Assembly: GCA_005792225.1 (NCBI GenBank)
Contig: SXSP01000540.1
Location: 1 to 17,571 of the forward strand
Length of the DNA: 17,571 nucleotides
Source: Bdellovibrionales bacterium
GTDB lineage: Bacteria; Bdellovibrionota; Bdellovibrionia; Bdellovibrionales; JAMPXM01
Direction: 5' to 3'
Within the stretch, counting starts at the first letter, position 1, and each line of letters begins with the position of its first letter. The position numbers and the translations under genes were made by a program. Positions 6,767 through 14,487 of this stretch are shown piece by piece. The notes under the pieces are model-generated. The model was not told the DNA's origin. It worked only from the letters and a program-made list of their open reading frames with translations, and made no database searches.

Positions 6767-7522
6767 ATGACCCAGCTGTCCGTGAACGTCAATAAGCTCG
6801 CGACCCTCCGAAACTCGAGGGGTAAAAACAACCCCGACGTCGTCCGCGGGGCGCTCGACATCGTAAAGTTTGGGGCTCAAGGAATCACCGTTCACCCGCG
6901 GCCCGACGCGCGCCACATCCGCTCCGATGACGTTTACGGTTTAAAAAAAGTATTAAACGTTGAGCTCAATATCGAGGGATATCCAAGCGATGATTTTCTC
7001 GAGATGGTACTCGATGTGCAACCAGCGCAGTGTACACTCGTTCCCGATCCTCCCCACGTCATCACGTCCAATGCGGGCTGGGATGTCACGCGACACGAAG
7101 ACCAACTCCGTACGGTCTCGCAAAAACTGGGTTCAAAGGGCGTTCGCGTCTCCGTTTTTGTCGATCCTGAAACCATGAAGGATGATGAGTACGCCAAACT
7201 CAAAGCGCTCGGAGTCCATCGGGTCGAACTTTTCACCGAAGCTTACGCCGAACACTACGGAAAAACGGATGAAGCCAAAGTCATCGCACGCTACAAACGC
7301 TCCGCGGAGCTCGCGAGAGAGGCGGGCCTGGGGGTGAACGCCGGGCACGATCTCAGTCTCGAGAATCTCACCCGGCTCATCCAAGAAATCCCCTGGATCG
7401 ACGAAGTGTCGATCGGCCATGCGCTGATCTGCGATGCGCTCTACATGGGACTCGAAGAAACCGTGCGCCGCTATCTGAAGTGCATTCGCGACGGGGAGCC
7501 GCATGTTTCCCATTCGCGATGA
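6767..7522 (+). CDS. pdxJ: Pyridoxine 5'-phosphate synthase
   Basis: Final ring-closing step of the DXP-dependent vitamin B6 pathway: condenses 1-deoxyxylulose 5-phosphate with 3-amino-2-oxopropyl phosphate to give pyridoxine 5'-phosphate. It is a cytoplasmic TIM barrel of 251 residues, a normal length. Seen: LSVNVNKLATLRNSRG (4-19), GITVHPRPDARHI (39-51, with H43, R45 and H50 of the active site), E70 in VELNIEG, RVELFTEAYAEHYG, VNAGHDLSLENL, and VSIGHALICDALYMGLEETV near the end. The ATG has AGGAG at 6753-6757, nine bases upstream. The 3' end overlaps the start of the rhomboid gene by 20 bases, so the two are probably cotranscribed. pdxA is not in the window. Confidence 0.97.
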   Translation: MTQLSVNVNKLATLRNSRGKNNPDVVRGALDIVKFGAQGITVHPRPDARHIRSDDVYGLKKVLNVELNIEGYPSDDFLEMVLDVQPAQCTLVPDPPHVITSNAGWDVTRHEDQLRTVSQKLGSKGVRVSVFVDPETMKDDEYAKLKALGVHRVELFTEAYAEHYGKTDEAKVIARYKRSAELAREAGLGVNAGHDLSLENLTRLIQEIPWIDEVSIGHALICDALYMGLEETVRRYLKCIRDGEPHVSHSR

Positions 7523-8210
7523 TAATCCCTCGCCCCGATTTCCCTTCGTCGTTCTTCTCATCATTCTCTTGAACGTCGTCGTCTTCTATCTCCAAATGAA
7601 GACGACCTTTCAGATGGGGCCAGAGGCGGGCGAACTGCTCGTCGAAAAAAATGCGCTCGTGCCGGCTCGCGATTTTCTCACGAGTCGCGGTCTCGGCGGT
7701 TTAAAACCTTATTTCGCTTCCATGTTCATGCATGGCGGGTTTCTGCACATTCTGTTCAACCTTTGGACCCTCTGGATTTTCGGTGACAACGTCGAGGGGG
7801 CGACCGGCTCGATTCGGTTTCTCTTTTTCTATCTCCTCTGCGGACTGGCGGCGGCATTTACGCACTGCTATTTGAATCCGACTTCGACCGTCCCCGTCGT
7901 CGGTGCTTCCGGGGCGATCGCGGGTGTGATGGGAGCCTACATGCTCCTCTTTCCGAGAGCCCGAATTCAGATGTTCACGCTTCTGATTTTCTGGCCGATC
8001 TTCTTTGAGCTTCCGGCGGTGATCTTTCTTCTCTTTTGGTTTTTAGGGCAGCTCGCGAGCGGCGCGCAGGCCGCGCAGATGGCGCAGTCGGCGGGAGACG
8101 TCGGCGGCATCGCGTTTTCGGCCCACATCGGTGGCTTCATCGCCGGCATGATTCTTCTTCCGTTTTTCAAAGGGAAAAAGCCAGTTCGGGCGCGCCCGCG
8201 ATCTCAATAA
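7503..8210 (+). CDS. Rhomboid-family intramembrane serine protease
   Basis: Cuts transmembrane segments of substrate proteins within the inner membrane. The 235-residue product has several hydrophobic segments (about 13-31, 71-94, 104-121, 132-150, 155-183, 205-222). The catalytic serine is S136 in GASGA, and the partner histidine is H208 in SAHIGGF. H82 and N86 (HILFN) match the oxyanion region, and WIFGDNVEG follows as in other bacterial rhomboids. An Ala/Gln-rich stretch (185-197) precedes the last segment. It starts inside pdxJ, with GGGGAG at 7493-7498 four bases before the ATG, implying coupled translation. The substrate is unknown and the pdxJ link is probably only organisational. Confidence 0.93.
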   Translation: MFPIRDDNPSPRFPFVVLLIILLNVVVFYLQMKTTFQMGPEAGELLVEKNALVPARDFLTSRGLGGLKPYFASMFMHGGFLHILFNLWTLWIFGDNVEGATGSIRFLFFYLLCGLAAAFTHCYLNPTSTVPVVGASGAIAGVMGAYMLLFPRARIQMFTLLIFWPIFFELPAVIFLLFWFLGQLASGAQAAQMAQSAGDVGGIAFSAHIGGFIAGMILLPFFKGKKPVRARPRSQ

Positions 8211-8302
8211 GCTTTCAAGTGGTTCGTTTTCTCCTGGAATTCCGAGCCGGCGCGGGGCCAGGCTTTGACGCCGCGGATTGTCGCCACGTAGGGTGTCAGA
8301 CC

Positions 8303-8518
8303 ATGACGCTGGCAGAACTTCCACTTCAAGCTGAAAGCCCCATCACGGGTCTCGAGGGAGATCCAATCGTCGTCGCGAGACTTCGCGAACTCGGATTCAT
8401 CCGCGGTGAACTGGTTCGACTCGCGGGCCGCGCGCCCTTCGGAGAACCTCTCTTGGTCGAAATTCGCGGAGCGACGGTCGCCCTGAGAAAGCGGGAGGCG
8501 CAATGCGTACGAGTGTGA
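8303..8518 (+). CDS. feoA: FeoA-like ferrous iron transport accessory protein
   Basis: A 71-residue cytoplasmic SH3-fold protein that assists FeoB. Seen: MTLAELPLQ, an LEGDPIVVARLRELGFIRGELVRL core (with LRELGFIRGE, typical of FeoA) and PFGEPLLVEIRGATVALRKREA, which matches the second half of the fold. The ATG at 8303 is preceded by AGGGTG (8290-8295) at seven bases; longer in-frame starts lie inside the rhomboid gene and would add residues unlike FeoA. It overlaps feoB by 16 bases, the usual feoAB arrangement. No feoC is visible, and I find no convincing Fur box in the 92-base gap upstream. Confidence 0.9.
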   Translation: MTLAELPLQAESPITGLEGDPIVVARLRELGFIRGELVRLAGRAPFGEPLLVEIRGATVALRKREAQCVRV

Positions 8519-10479
8519 ACGCAAGCGGCGGATTCGCCGAGAAATCCTCTGACGAAAAGTCGTCGCTCAACACCGGAGTTGTTGCCCTCGTCGGTTCCCC
8601 GAACAGCGGAAAGACAACTCTCTTCAACTGGCTCACGGGCAGTCGCTTTAAGACGGTCAATTACCCGGGCTCCACGGTCGAGCATTCGGTCGGAACGACC
8701 CACGCTCGCTTCGGTGGGCCCCTGTCAGTCATGGACACTCCCGGAACCTACAGCCTCGATCCCAAATCGCCCGATGAACGTGTCACGCATCAGGCGATCT
8801 TTGCTCATAGATCATTCGGGTCCGCGCGCCTCGTGGTTTCGATTGCCGATGCGACTCAGCTTTGGCGTCATCTGCTTCTTACGAAGCAAATTCTTGAAGC
8901 CGGTTTTCCGACGATCCTCGCGGTGACCATGAACGATCTCCTGAACGAAAAGGGGGAGACGCTCGATACCGAGATGCTCTCGCGCGAATTGGGCATTCCG
9001 GTCGTCCTCATCGATGGGCGACTGGGTGGGGGAGTTCAAGAACTGACCGACGCCATCCGTGAAGAACTCGGAAAGGGGTTCGCACCTAAACGAGTCACGA
9101 CCGTCGAGGCTGCGTGGACACCCGAAAAAGTCGAACGCACTTTAGCCGAGACGGCAAAAATTGCGGCGCACGCGATCCGCGCGCTTCCGCCAAAAGATCA
9201 GCGGGAGGCCCAAAAGCTCACCGCGCGAGAGAGAACCCGTCAGCTCGACCGCGTCCTGCTTCATCCCGTTTTCGGTTTAATTCTTTTCTTCGGATTGATG
9301 ACGGCCCTTTTCAGCAGCATCTTCTGGGCGGCGGCTCCGGCGATGGATTTGGTTGATCAAAGTCTCAGCTGGATCGGCGAGTCCGTTTTAAATCTCAATC
9401 CGGAGAATCTCTTTTTTCAGTTTCTCTCGGGAGGTGTCTTCGCGAGTCTAGCGGCGGTCCTCGTGTTTGTTCCCCAGATCTTCATTCTTTTTTTGGGGAT
9501 CATCCTCTTAGAAGATACGGGCTACCTCGCGCGCTCGGCGACGCTCATCGATCGCCCGCTCTCGAAGCTGGGCATGGGGGGACGCTCGTTCGTACCCTTG
9601 CTCTCAGGATATGCCTGCGCGGTCCCGGCGATGATGGCGGCGCGCACGATCAACTCACCGAAAGAGCGTTGGCTCACACTCTTCGTGGTTCCACTGATGA
9701 GCTGTAGCGCGCGACTTCCGGTCTACGCGCTTCTTCTTGCCTTCCTCTTTCACGGAGGAAGTGCCTGGATGGCGGGACTGGCTCTTGCGGTCATCTACAT
9801 CGGATCCCTGGTCGTGGGAGCGTTCGCCGCCATGATCGCGAGTCGATTCTTAAAGGGCGATGATCGTTCCTTCTTCATGCTCGAGCTTCCGGTCTACCGC
9901 CGGCCGCACCCGATGATGGTTCTAAATCAAGCGTGGATGCGAACTAAATCGTATGTGTTGAGAGCGGGGCCGCCGATTTTCACGTTTGCCCTTCTCATCT
10001 GGGTGGCGACGACGTTCCCGAATTTCCGCACGGAGGATCCCACCGAGCGCCTCAATACGAGCTACGCGGGTCGACTCGGGCAGGTGATCGAGCCGATTTT
10101 TGAGCCCATGTGTGGCGATTGGAGAACCGGCGTCGGTCTCATCTCGGCGTTCGCCGCGCGCGAAGTTTTTGTTTCGAGCTTGGCCGTGGTCTTTCACGTC
10201 GCCGACGGGGAAGACGAGACGACGATGCAGGACTCGCTCCTCACCAAGATGCAAGAAGCGAAGGCGCCGAACGGCTACCCGCTGTTTACGCTCGCGTCGG
10301 TCCTCGGCCTCATCGTGTTTTTCATGATCGCGCTGCAATGTCTCTCCACGGTGATGGTGGCCGCGCGAGAATCGGGTGGCTGGAAATTCGCGATCGTTCA
10401 GCTCGCGGTGTTCAACATCGTGGCCTATGTCTTGGCCGTCTCGATCGTGCAGGGACTCCGGGCGCTCGGAATCGCCTGA
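8503..10479 (+). CDS. feoB: Ferrous iron transporter FeoB with atypical G4/G5 motifs
   Basis: Inner-membrane Fe(II) importer with a cytoplasmic N-terminal G domain; 658 residues, shorter than E. coli FeoB. The G domain shows G1 GSPNSGKT (31-38), a switch region with NYPGSTVE (53-60) and G3 DTPG (78-81). The G4 position reads TMND (142-145) instead of the usual NMxD, and the G5 region reads IDGRLGGGVQEL rather than the common SARxGxG, so guanine recognition may differ. The membrane part holds FVPQIFILFLGIILLEDTGYLARSA (split over two helices), SFVPLLSGYACAVPAMMA and LMSCSARLPVYALLL, all FeoB hallmarks with the conserved cysteines of the Gate motifs. The ATG has GGGAGG at 8493-8498 and overlaps feoA. 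The stop codon lies in a candidate Pho box of the next operon. Confidence 0.95.
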   Translation: MRTSVNASGGFAEKSSDEKSSLNTGVVALVGSPNSGKTTLFNWLTGSRFKTVNYPGSTVEHSVGTTHARFGGPLSVMDTPGTYSLDPKSPDERVTHQAIFAHRSFGSARLVVSIADATQLWRHLLLTKQILEAGFPTILAVTMNDLLNEKGETLDTEMLSRELGIPVVLIDGRLGGGVQELTDAIREELGKGFAPKRVTTVEAAWTPEKVERTLAETAKIAAHAIRALPPKDQREAQKLTARERTRQLDRVLLHPVFGLILFFGLMTALFSSIFWAAAPAMDLVDQSLSWIGESVLNLNPENLFFQFLSGGVFASLAAVLVFVPQIFILFLGIILLEDTGYLARSATLIDRPLSKLGMGGRSFVPLLSGYACAVPAMMAARTINSPKERWLTLFVVPLMSCSARLPVYALLLAFLFHGGSAWMAGLALAVIYIGSLVVGAFAAMIASRFLKGDDRSFFMLELPVYRRPHPMMVLNQAWMRTKSYVLRAGPPIFTFALLIWVATTFPNFRTEDPTERLNTSYAGRLGQVIEPIFEPMCGDWRTGVGLISAFAAREVFVSSLAVVFHVADGEDETTMQDSLLTKMQEAKAPNGYPLFTLASVLGLIVFFMIALQCLSTVMVAARESGGWKFAIVQLAVFNIVAYVLAVSIVQGLRALGIA

Positions 10480-10493
10480 CAAAATCCTGTCAT
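10476..10493 (+). promoter_or_regulatory. Candidate Pho box upstream of phoU-phoB-phoR
   Basis: CTGACAA (10476-10482), a four-base spacer AATC, then CTGTCAT (10487-10493). This is the spacing of the E. coli Pho box: two 7-base direct repeats of CTGTCAT with a four-base A/T-rich spacer. The second repeat is exact and the first matches five of seven. It overlaps the feoB stop codon and lies upstream of phoU, as expected for autoregulation by PhoB. A weak -10-like TAGACT is at 10515-10520. The binding claim is inference. Confidence 0.55.
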
Positions 10494-10632
10494 GATGACT
10501 TTCTGCGCCAGAGGTAGACTCGCGCCCATGAATTTCGTGACTGGACCTCAGGCGCCTCATAACATGCCAAAAACGCAGACTAATTCGCGAAGCGAAGAGC
10601 AGCTCGATGAGGGTTTAGGGGTTCGAAGAGGC

Positions 10633-11301
10633 ATGGAACGACGTCTTGAATCGGAACTGAAGGATTTGAAGAGCCGCATCCTCGAAATGGGCGGGTTCGT
10701 CGAGCAGGCGATCGAACGTGCCACTCACGCGCTTCAAACTCGGGACCGGCGTCGTCTCGAAGAAGTCTATCAACTCGAAGATAAAATCAACCTCGCGCAT
10801 AAGGCGGTCGACAACGCATGCGTAAATATTCTCGCGCGCCAATCGCCGGTCGCGGCTGATCTTCGGCTGATTCTCGCGATCATCAAGATCAACACCGATC
10901 TCGAGCGTATGGGCGATCAGGCCGTTAACATCTGTCACAATGCCGAGCACTATATGGGTGGCGAAGTCGTGCAGGCGGCCTCGAGTTTGCCGAAAATGTC
11001 GGGTCTCGTGCGCGGAATCGTTCGCGATGCTCTCGATGCGTTCATGGGCGCGGATCTTCAGTTGGCGCAAAAGGTACTCGAGAGCGACGATGCGATCGAC
11101 CAACTTCGTGACCAGTCGTTTTCGACCTTGATTGAGTTTATGAAGACGAATCCTGAAAAAACCGAGGGCGCGCTCGATCTGATTCTTATCTCGAGAAACC
11201 TCGAAAGACTTGCCGATCACGCGACAAATATCGCGGAGGACGTGATCTTCGCGTGCACGGGCGCCGACGTTCGTCACGGTGGCCCGCCGGATAAAAAGTA
11301 G
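10633..11301 (+). CDS. phoU: Phosphate signalling protein PhoU
   Basis: A cytoplasmic two-fold three-helix-bundle protein that restrains PhoR signalling when phosphate is plentiful and binds metal clusters. From this start it is 222 residues, the usual length. Seen: ERRLESELKDLKSRILEMGG at the N-terminus, the first repeat signature AADLRLILAIIKINTDLERMGDQAVNI (with DLERMGDQA), and the second in LILISRNLERLADHATNIAEDV (with NLERLADHATNIAED). The start is uncertain: in-frame ATGs also occur at 10492, 10528 and 10564. I prefer 10633 because the family homology begins there and AGGGG lies 11 bases upstream, and because 10492 falls in the candidate Pho box and 10528 at the likely transcript start. 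phoB follows after 20 bases. No pstSCAB genes are present. Confidence 0.93.
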   Translation: MERRLESELKDLKSRILEMGGFVEQAIERATHALQTRDRRRLEEVYQLEDKINLAHKAVDNACVNILARQSPVAADLRLILAIIKINTDLERMGDQAVNICHNAEHYMGGEVVQAASSLPKMSGLVRGIVRDALDAFMGADLQLAQKVLESDDAIDQLRDQSFSTLIEFMKTNPEKTEGALDLILISRNLERLADHATNIAEDVIFACTGADVRHGGPPDKK

Positions 11302-11321
11302 ACTTTAGGAGGGATGAGCGA

Positions 11322-12068
11322 ATGATGGCCGTCAGTTCCGTACCCGATCTCAACACCGCCGAGAACAACCGCATCCTCGTCGTCGAAGACGAAGGTGAGA
11401 TTCGCGATCTCATCGTTCTTCACTTAAAGCGCGAGGGGCTGCAAGTCGACGCCGTTTCTTCGGCCGAAGAGGGTTTGGCCCTCATCGAAAAAAGCAACTA
11501 CGCGCTTCTCGCCCTCGATTGGATGCTCCCGGGTGCAACCGGAGTCGATATCACTCGAAAGCTTCGGAAGAGCGCTGACTTCAAAGATGTCGCAATTCTG
11601 ATGGTCACCGCGCGTGCCGAAGCCGCCGACATCGTCGAGGGTCTCGAGGCGGGCGCCGATGATTACTTGAGTAAACCTTTTGAGCCAGCGGTCTTACTCG
11701 CGCGAGTGAGAGCGCTCCTTCGTCGCAACCGGCGCGGGGGCCAGCCCGAGACCGAGGGCGGCATGCAAGTCGTGCGTGTGGGAGAGTTGGCGCTCTATCC
11801 AGAGACATTCGAAGCCAAGTGCCAAGGTCAGCCGATCCAGCTGACACCTTCGGAATTCAAGCTTCTCGTAGCTCTCGCGTCGAGCCGCGGCCGCGTTTTG
11901 ACTCGCGACTCGTTGATCGAGCAAGTGCAAGGGGAGGGCGTGAGTGTCGTCGGCCGCACCGTTGACACGCATGTCTTCGGTCTTCGCAAAAAACTCGGTG
12001 CGTGCGCGGACGTGATCGAAACCGTTCGCGGCGTCGGCTACCGCGTTAAGCCCATGAGCGAGTCCTAA
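11322..12068 (+). CDS. phoB: PhoB-like response regulator
   Basis: A DNA-binding transcription factor of the OmpR/PhoB family, 248 residues. The receiver domain has the acidic pair around E22-D23 in LVVEDEGEIRDLI, phosphoacceptor D66 (ALDWMLPG), T96 (MVTARAE) and K118 (LSKPFEP). The C-terminal winged helix reads QLTPSEFKLLVALASSRGRVLTR and DTHVFGLRKKLG, ending with ETVRGVGYRV. About 15 extra residues precede the receiver. The start at 11322 has AGGAGGG (11307-11313) eight bases upstream. It is followed three bases later by a PhoR-like kinase and preceded by phoU, which fixes the pathway as phosphate starvation. The candidate Pho box before phoU would be its own target. Confidence 0.94.
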   Translation: MMAVSSVPDLNTAENNRILVVEDEGEIRDLIVLHLKREGLQVDAVSSAEEGLALIEKSNYALLALDWMLPGATGVDITRKLRKSADFKDVAILMVTARAEAADIVEGLEAGADDYLSKPFEPAVLLARVRALLRRNRRGGQPETEGGMQVVRVGELALYPETFEAKCQGQPIQLTPSEFKLLVALASSRGRVLTRDSLIEQVQGEGVSVVGRTVDTHVFGLRKKLGACADVIETVRGVGYRVKPMSES

Positions 12069-12071
12069 GAA

Positions 12072-13532
12072 ATGATCCGCCCGCAGCGCTACTTTCCTTG
12101 GAAGATCGCCCGACAATTTTTTTTCGGGCATTTGATTTTCGTCATCGTGACGCTGATTTTGACGGGCTTCTCGCTTCGTTACTATGTCTTCACGACATTC
12201 CTGAATACAAAAGATATTCACGGAGCGCTCGCGCGTTTCGATAACTATCTCACTTCGCTGTTTCTTACGGTCATGATTGGCTCTGCCGTGTACTTGGCGT
12301 TCAGCGCTCGGTACTACGCGAGACCTTTGGGACGTCTCATTCAGAGGGCCCGCGAACTTCGTCGAATGGATGCGCGGATCGATGAAAACTCGATGGACCC
12401 CGACGAACTCAGTGAAGAACCCGGGGAATGGTACGATCTCGAGCGGGCGCTGAATCGAATCCACAAGGACTTGCGTACGAAAACCGAAGATCTCTCGCGC
12501 GAGCGCGAGGAACTTTCGGCACTGATCGGTGCGGTCTCCGATGCGATCCTCGCGGTCGATCGAAACGGTGAGCCGCTCTTCTTCAATTCGCAGTTTGCCC
12601 TTCTCTTCCGGGTCGCTAAGGGGGGCGCAAAGGCCCTCTCGCTGAGCGAAACCTTCCGCGTTCCCGAGATTCTTCAGGGCTACCGGGAAGTGCTGTCGAC
12701 GGGTCAAATGCGGATCGTGACGACGGCCATCCACACCGCTCACCACGCGCTCCCGAGACACTTCGCGATTTCCATCGCACCTTTAAGAACGAGCGAGAAC
12801 GAGCCCGTTTACGGCGCTCTCGGAATTTTTCACGACGTCACCGAACTCAAGCAATCCGAGCAAATTCGGATCGAGTTCGTCGGCAATGCCTCGCATGAGC
12901 TCCGCACACCTCTGACGAGCATCAAAGGGTACGTCGAAACTCTTAAAGACGATTTCAAAACGGGACGTACCGACGGCGCCGGCCAATTCCTCGATATCAT
13001 TTCTCGCAACGTAGATCGACTCATCTTCTTGGTGAATGATCTGCTCGATCTCTCAACCCTCGAATCGGGAGCGGAGCTCACGAAATCCGTCGTGTCGACC
13101 GCCGAGATCACCGAAGGCGCCCTGAAACAGCTTGAGACGAAACGCGCAGCTAAAAAGCAGGACATCCAAGTTCGCTACGATGCCGACAGCCTGCATGCGG
13201 ACCCTCGTCGTGTCGAACAAGTCCTCGTCAACCTCGTCCATAATGCGATTAAATACATCCCCGAGGGCCGGAGGATCGATATCATTTGGGAGCACGCCCG
13301 CCATGCGACCGTGCTTCGCATTCAAGACAACGGCCCGGGTATCCCGCTTGAGCACCAGGCGCGCCTCTTCGAGCGCTTCTACCGCGTCGATGTGGGACGA
13401 AGTCGTGAGCAAGGCGGAACGGGGCTCGGACTTTCCATCGTTAAACATATCATGTTGAAGCACGGTGGCAGCGTTCGCCTTCAATCGCGTCCCGGCGAGG
13501 GCTCCGAATTCATCTGTACCTTCCCAGAATGA
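12072..13532 (+). CDS. phoR: PhoR-like sensor histidine kinase
   Basis: An inner-membrane kinase that phosphorylates PhoB under phosphate limitation; 486 residues. There are two hydrophobic segments (about 17-42 and 58-79) with a very short loop between them, as in PhoR. A HAMP-like linker (80-135) is followed by a PAS domain (about 148-258, with SDAILAVDRNGEPLFFN). The HisKA domain has the phosphoacceptor H275 in FVGNASHELRTPLTSIKGY. The ATP-binding domain shows the N box NLVHNAIKYIP, the G1 box DNGPGIP, the F box LFERFYRVD and the G2 box GGTGLGLSIVKHI. All motifs are intact. The gene begins three bases after the phoB stop. It ends a three-gene set; no T-run terminator is visible after it. 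Confidence 0.93.
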   Translation: MIRPQRYFPWKIARQFFFGHLIFVIVTLILTGFSLRYYVFTTFLNTKDIHGALARFDNYLTSLFLTVMIGSAVYLAFSARYYARPLGRLIQRARELRRMDARIDENSMDPDELSEEPGEWYDLERALNRIHKDLRTKTEDLSREREELSALIGAVSDAILAVDRNGEPLFFNSQFALLFRVAKGGAKALSLSETFRVPEILQGYREVLSTGQMRIVTTAIHTAHHALPRHFAISIAPLRTSENEPVYGALGIFHDVTELKQSEQIRIEFVGNASHELRTPLTSIKGYVETLKDDFKTGRTDGAGQFLDIISRNVDRLIFLVNDLLDLSTLESGAELTKSVVSTAEITEGALKQLETKRAAKKQDIQVRYDADSLHADPRRVEQVLVNLVHNAIKYIPEGRRIDIIWEHARHATVLRIQDNGPGIPLEHQARLFERFYRVDVGRSREQGGTGLGLSIVKHIMLKHGGSVRLQSRPGEGSEFICTFPE

Positions 13533-13704
13533 TGATCTCATCCTGATACGCTTCACGATCTCGTGAGACGACCCGTCGCCAATTCGTTAGCCACTTGTCG
13601 TGGGTTTGGTCGCGTGTCAAATCGAGAGTCATCGCCTTTTCAGTGAGTTAAAGCGCCGAACTGTTGGTCCTGGAGTTTGCAATACCTCTGGGCAGGAGGC
13701 GCGC

Positions 13705-14472
13705 ATGAAAAACAAATCTCTTCTCAATATGATTGCAGTCCTCATGATCCTTCCCTCGGTGAGCTTCGCGAAAGCCGGAGCGTCTAAGAAAGGAAAGGAA
13801 ACGCGCACTCCTTCGATGGTTGCCATGGATTCGGCAACTGAGGACGATAAACTGACTCTTTCTGAGATGCAGCGCCAGATTCGCCTGCACCATGCTCAGG
13901 AGCTTCTCGGTAAGCACTATCGCAAGAGCGTCGTTCGCTCGGGCGAGAAGGTTTCAAAGATCAACTCGCAAATTTATCGTTGGACCAAAGAGATGCTTCC
14001 GAAAAAACACCGATCGAAGTACCAGCGTGTGGCGCAAGCTATTATCGATCAGGCGGTGAAGTACGAGTTCGATCCCGTATTCTTAATGTCGGTCATCCAG
14101 GGTGAGAGCAGCTTCAATCCCGATATGCTCGGTAAACTCGACGAGATCGGTCTGATGCAAATTCGCCCGGCAACCGGCGAATGGATCGCGCGCAAGTACG
14201 GCATCAAATGGAAGGGCGAAAAGTCCCTCAAAGATCCGGTTGAGAACGTAAAAATCGGCGCGGCGTTCCTCAGCTATCTCCGCGAACGTTTTGATTCACA
14301 CGCTCGCCTCTACTTGGCGGCTTACAATATGGGACAGAGAAACGTCGACAACGCCCTCGAGAAAAACATTTGGCCCAAGGACTATCCCGTTCACGTCATG
14401 AGCCGCTACGTTCAGTTCTACGAAGACCTCGAGCAAACAGCTGGCGCCAAGCGCCGCGAGAAAAAGAGCTGA
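13705..14472 (+). CDS. Secreted lytic transglycosylase (SLT domain)
   Basis: Cleaves the glycan strands of peptidoglycan in the periplasm, leaving 1,6-anhydromuramyl ends. It has 255 residues with a signal peptide (KNKSLL, then a hydrophobic core at 8-20, cleavage near SFA at 20-22). A charged linker with a helical stretch (52-100) leads to the SLT domain (about 108-240). The catalytic glutamate is E134 in VIQGESSFNP. GLMQIRPATGEW (149-160) and LAAYNMGQRNV (about 199-209) complete the family signature. The start at 13705 is chosen over a longer in-frame ATG at 13600 because AGGAGG is at 13694-13699 and the signal peptide begins there. Its last three codons form part of a terminator for the convergent operon. 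Confidence 0.93.
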   Translation: MKNKSLLNMIAVLMILPSVSFAKAGASKKGKETRTPSMVAMDSATEDDKLTLSEMQRQIRLHHAQELLGKHYRKSVVRSGEKVSKINSQIYRWTKEMLPKKHRSKYQRVAQAIIDQAVKYEFDPVFLMSVIQGESSFNPDMLGKLDEIGLMQIRPATGEWIARKYGIKWKGEKSLKDPVENVKIGAAFLSYLRERFDSHARLYLAAYNMGQRNVDNALEKNIWPKDYPVHVMSRYVQFYEDLEQTAGAKRREKKS

Positions 14473-14486
14473 GAGTCTTTCAGCTC
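14461..14486 (-). terminator. Intrinsic terminator of the three-gene exported-protein operon
   Basis: On the minus strand, GAGCTGA (from 14486) pairs perfectly with TCAGCTC (to 14466) around a 7-base loop, followed by TTTTT (14465-14461). It begins two bases past the TGA of the minus-strand lipoprotein gene. On the plus strand the same bases encode the last Lys-Lys-Ser and stop of the transglycosylase, where no T-run follows. It therefore acts for the minus strand. Confidence 0.75.
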
Positions 14487-14487
14487 C

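Noticed and set aside
8265..8294. TTGACG-18-TAGGGT as a promoter for feoA
   Set aside because: The second hexamer is a poor -10 and is better explained as the feoA ribosome binding site; a transcript would start at the ATG.
8036..8302. Longer start for the feoA frame inside the rhomboid gene
   Set aside because: The added residues are Arg-rich and do not resemble FeoA; the ATG at 8303 has its own ribosome site and gives the normal family length.
9922..10560. Minus-strand open frame of 212 codons opposite feoB
   Set aside because: Composition is Arg/His/Asp-rich low-information protein typical of antisense frames; feoB is certain on the other strand.
11694..12761. Long antisense open frame (355 codons) across phoB and phoR on the minus strand
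   Set aside because: It lies wholly opposite two well-supported genes, its product has no recognisable motif and is rich in Arg and His, as expected for a shadow frame in GC-rich coding DNA.
13553..13566. TCACGA-TC-TCGTGA inverted repeat after phoR
   Set aside because: Arms are short with a loop of only two bases and no T-run follows, so it is not a credible terminator.
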